64,000 nucleotides of DNA, from the NCBI RefSeq assembly GCF_003315035.1, contig NZ_QNRE01000010.1, positions 202,098 to 266,097 on the forward strand. Reading direction: 5' to 3'. This stretch comes from Nocardia puris (lineage in GTDB: Bacteria > Actinomycetota > Actinomycetes > Mycobacteriales > Mycobacteriaceae). How positions within the stretch are numbered: the first letter of the stretch is position 1; each line of letters begins with the position of its first letter. Made by a program: the position numbers and the translations under genes. Positions 62,660 through 64,000 of the stretch are shown piece after piece. The notes under the pieces are model-generated. The model made no database searches, had not been told where the DNA came from, and saw nothing but the letters and a program-made list of their open reading frames with translations.

Positions 62660-62720
62660 GATTCAGTTGTCTCCCTATCGGGCAGTCGAGTCGGTCGGCG
62701 ACAGCGCGTTCCACGATTTG

Positions 62721-62792
62721 CCAGGGTGAGGAGAATTGAACTCCCGCAGCGCGGTTTTGGAGACCGCCGCTCTACCACTGAGCTACACCCCA
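62721..62792 (-). tRNA. Phage tRNA-Trp (anticodon CCA)
   Basis: On the minus strand the acceptor TGGGGTG pairs with CACCCTG; the two outermost pairs are wobbles. The D arm is GCTCAGTGGTAGAGC. The anticodon stem GCGGT/ACCGC has loop CTCCAAA (anticodon CCA). The T arm is GGGAG-TTCAATT-CTCCT, discriminator G. CCA is not encoded. Confidence 0.9.
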
Positions 62793-62796
62793 TCGG

Positions 62797-62868
62797 CTCC
62801 CCCGCGAGGACTCGAACCTCGCCTTCCGGAACCAAACTCCGGCGTCCTTCCGCCTAGACCACAGGGGA
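62797..62868 (-). tRNA. Phage tRNA-Gln (anticodon TTG)
   Basis: On the minus strand acceptor TCCCCTG pairs with CGGGGGA. The anticodon stem CCGGA/TCCGG has loop GTTTGGT (anticodon TTG). The T arm is GCGAG-GTTCGAG-TCCTCGC-like, discriminator G. It is four bases from tRNA-Trp, so they form one transcript. Confidence 0.88.
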
Positions 62869-62884
62869 TCTGCGGTCTAGGCGG
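62850..62884. repeat. Inverted repeat pairing the tRNA-Gln D arm with its 5' leader
   Basis: ccgcctagacc (62850-62860, part of the D arm of tRNA-Gln) and ggtctaggcgg (62874-62884, upstream leader) are perfect reverse complements, 13 nt apart. The 5' leader RNA could base-pair with the D arm. Confidence 0.75.
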
Positions 62885-62935
62885 AGGAATTCGCCACCCA
62901 GACCGCGTTTGAGCGTCTGGCTACCAGCGGATGAG

Positions 62936-63043
62936 TCAGGAGTGGGTCTCCACTGCCTGGATCACAAACGGGATCAGGCCCGGGATTGCCCACGTTGCGA
63001 ACCGGAGGATGAGAATGGCGAGCTGAGTAAAGGGATCGATCAT
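62936..63043 (-). CDS. 35-residue phage membrane peptide
   Basis: ATG 63043 overlaps the HNH gene's TGA by 4 nt (ATGA) and encodes MIDPFTQLAILILRFATWAI followed by PGLIPFVIQAVETHS. There is one strongly hydrophobic span of ~25 residues. The coupling and clean hydrophobic pattern support a real gene although it is very short. Function unknown; it could be a small lysis or exclusion peptide. Confidence 0.6.
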   Translation of the reverse strand: MIDPFTQLAILILRFATWAIPGLIPFVIQAVETHS

Positions 63044-63342
63044 CGCAGTCCTGGATGCTTTCTCTTGTGATCTCGATGAATGCCCGCGCGGCGATTCACA
63101 CGCCATGCCGCACGGGACTCGAGGTGCGTTTTGCGTCGGTGGCAGTGACTACATACGGCTTGAAGGTTTTCCAGAGCATCTGAACCTCCAGATCTCCGAT
63201 TGACCTTGTGGTCGACCTCGGTAGCGTGCACGAAGCAGCCCTTGAACCGTAGGCGGCATCTCTCGCGATCCCGCATCAGAGCGAGCGGTCGGTTCCGCCG
63301 GAACTCCGCAGAGTCGACGGTTCCCTCGCGTGACCAAGCCAC
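63040..63342 (-). CDS. Phage HNH endonuclease
   Basis: 100 aa from GTG 63342 (MAWSREGTVDSAEFRRNRPL), chosen because phage HNH proteins typically begin MAWS-; the open frame extends to GTG 63465 but would cross the divergent promoter and the XRE gene start. Zinc-type Cys29, Cys36, Cys64 and Cys67 surround the HNH core ATEVDHKVNRRSGGSDALEN (Asp44-His45, Asn59). HNH proteins next to terminases are often required for genome packaging. Confidence 0.8.
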   Translation of the reverse strand: MAWSREGTVDSAEFRRNRPLALMRDRERCRLRFKGCFVHATEVDHKVNRRSGGSDALENLQAVCSHCHRRKTHLESRAAWRVNRRAGIHRDHKRKHPGLR

Positions 63343-63414
63343 CAAACCCCCAGCCAGTAGATCTACTGAGTCAATTATCCGATCCCCGAGAGCACGTTCC
63401 AGATCATTCGAAAA

Positions 63415-63449
63415 TTGCACATCGTAGTCACCGTTGCTACGGTGTCGAC
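63415..63449 (+). promoter_or_regulatory. Predicted leaderless sigma-A promoter of the XRE gene
   Basis: TTGCAC (63415-63420), 17-nt spacer, TACGGT (63438-63443), six nt, then ATG 63450. The geometry is identical to that predicted for the prophage lsr2 gene. Confidence 0.6.
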
Positions 63450-63698
63450 ATGCCGAGAGCGTCACTCGACCCGATAGAGCGCGATCTGCGCATTCAAGTG
63501 ATGCGAGCGATCAGGCAGCAGATGCTGAACCGCAAGATGACGCCGATCGACGCCGCGGAGCTGCTGGGGGTGGCACGCACAAACGTGTCCTGGGTCGTCA
63601 ATTTGCACGCGGAGCGCGTCAGTCTCTCCCAGCTACTGGCGTGGGCGCGAAAGCTCGGGCTGGATATCACAATCGACATCGACGTCACAGCCATCTGA
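63450..63698 (+). CDS. Small XRE-type helix-turn-helix protein (phage)
   Basis: 82 aa from ATG 63450 (MPRASLDPIERDLRIQVMRA). The longer upstream frame is rejected because a good promoter lies in it. The helix-turn-helix is at ~32-58: KMTPIDAAELLGVARTNVSW, then VVNLHAERVSLSQLLAWARK. It resembles HigA-type antitoxins and small phage regulators; no toxin gene is visible next to it. It is the only plus-strand gene beside the late operon, so it may be expressed in the lysogen. Confidence 0.75.
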   Translation: MPRASLDPIERDLRIQVMRAIRQQMLNRKMTPIDAAELLGVARTNVSWVVNLHAERVSLSQLLAWARKLGLDITIDIDVTAI

Positions 63699-63893
63699 AC
63701 GTTCCACACACGCACCCTTGAAACCCGTATCCACGGCAAGCCACAGAGCGGTGCGGGCCGGCGAGCCGCCCCGGTAGGGGGTCCTCCCCCCACCCTGGAA
63801 GTAGCTAGCGACCAGCGGGTTCGCCGCGTGCGATAGCCAGACTCTCGACACGCCAAGGGTCTGGCGAATGGCGAGCGAGTGTGATAATGCACC
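63699..63893. other. 195-bp noncoding stretch after the XRE gene
   Basis: Contains a G/C hairpin (ggggg tcct ccccc, about 63776-63790) that may end transcription of the XRE gene. No gene is supported. Confidence 0.4.
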
Positions 63894-64000
63894 CGACGGG
63901 GCCGACCGACGGGGCCGACCGACGGGGCCGACCGACGGGGCCGACCGACGGGGCCGACCGACGGGGCCGACCGACGGGGCCGACCGACGGGGCCGACCGA
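63894..64000. repeat. 13-bp tandem repeat array running off the window edge
   Basis: The unit cgacggggccgac is repeated exactly for 107 bp (8.2 copies) up to the last base. Copies are identical. Because 13 is not a multiple of three the array is unlikely to be coding. Confidence 0.92.

Noticed and set aside
63040..63465. Longest version of the HNH reading frame (141 codons, GTG 63465)
   Set aside because: It would overlap the divergent XRE start and its promoter; the GTG at 63342 gives the usual MAWS-type HNH N-terminus.
1..64000. CRISPR arrays, insertion sequences or a complete restriction-modification system
   Set aside because: No regularly spaced repeats with unique spacers, no transposase signature and no methyltransferase motif were found on either strand.

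Overview
The window is high-GC actinobacterial DNA, most likely Nocardia or a close mycolic-acid relative. The clues are an IniB-type protein, an IniR-like regulator, an EtfD-like Fe-S protein, UDP-glucose dehydrogenase, AspC-type aminotransferase and Dcd in one neighbourhood. From memory these have counterparts in the M. tuberculosis Rv0321-Rv0341 interval. No database search was possible, so family names rest on motifs and remembered sequences.

Chromosomal part (1-36.1 kb). At 1-8 kb an IniB-like glycine/alanine repeat protein (minus strand, cut by the window edge) is divergent from a plus-strand run: membrane-anchored Hsp70/actin-like protein, IniR-like STAND/LuxR regulator, second truncated Hsp70-like membrane protein. 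This looks like a cell-envelope stress module. At 8.1-10.9 kb are two tandem secreted S1 proteases, followed by an NRDE protein and a convergent secreted protein. At 13.1-18.9 kb lie an EtfD-like electron-transfer protein with a long repetitive tail, preceded by a CRP-type palindrome, and two translationally coupled acyl-CoA dehydrogenases. At 19.2-23.0 kb is a three-gene set: unknown protein, MoxR AAA+ ATPase, metallopeptidase-like/VWA protein. At 23.26-24.08 kb is a deletion scar of a DarTG toxin-antitoxin locus. After that come YdcF, UDP-glucose dehydrogenase, a third Hsp70-like protein, YibE/F, a broken RibD/DHFR-family gene, a small membrane protein, the aminotransferase, an XRE regulator with a divergent partner, Dcd and tRNA-Gly(CCC).

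Prophage part (about 36-64 kb, running off the right edge). Nearly all genes are on the minus strand and form one late operon read right to left: HNH endonuclease, a 35-codon membrane peptide, tRNA-Gln, tRNA-Trp, TerS, TerL, portal, MuF, scaffold, decoration, major capsid, connectors, tail tube, tail chaperones with a strong -1 frameshift signal, a 2419-residue tape measure with two murein-hydrolase domains, distal tail proteins, M15 and GH25 lysins, holins, and paralogous tail-fibre-like proteins. A phage Lsr2 and a plus-strand XRE gene appear to have matching leaderless promoters and may be the lysogenic genes. No integrase is visible; replication and integration genes probably lie beyond 64 kb.

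Most notable observations: the chaperone frameshift cassette (heptamer, 6-nt spacer, 14-bp perfect stem); a Gp37-like tail gene split by an insert containing a 22-bp perfect hairpin; a recurring ACAACTGAATA motif just upstream of many late genes; and the DarT/DarG fusion scar.
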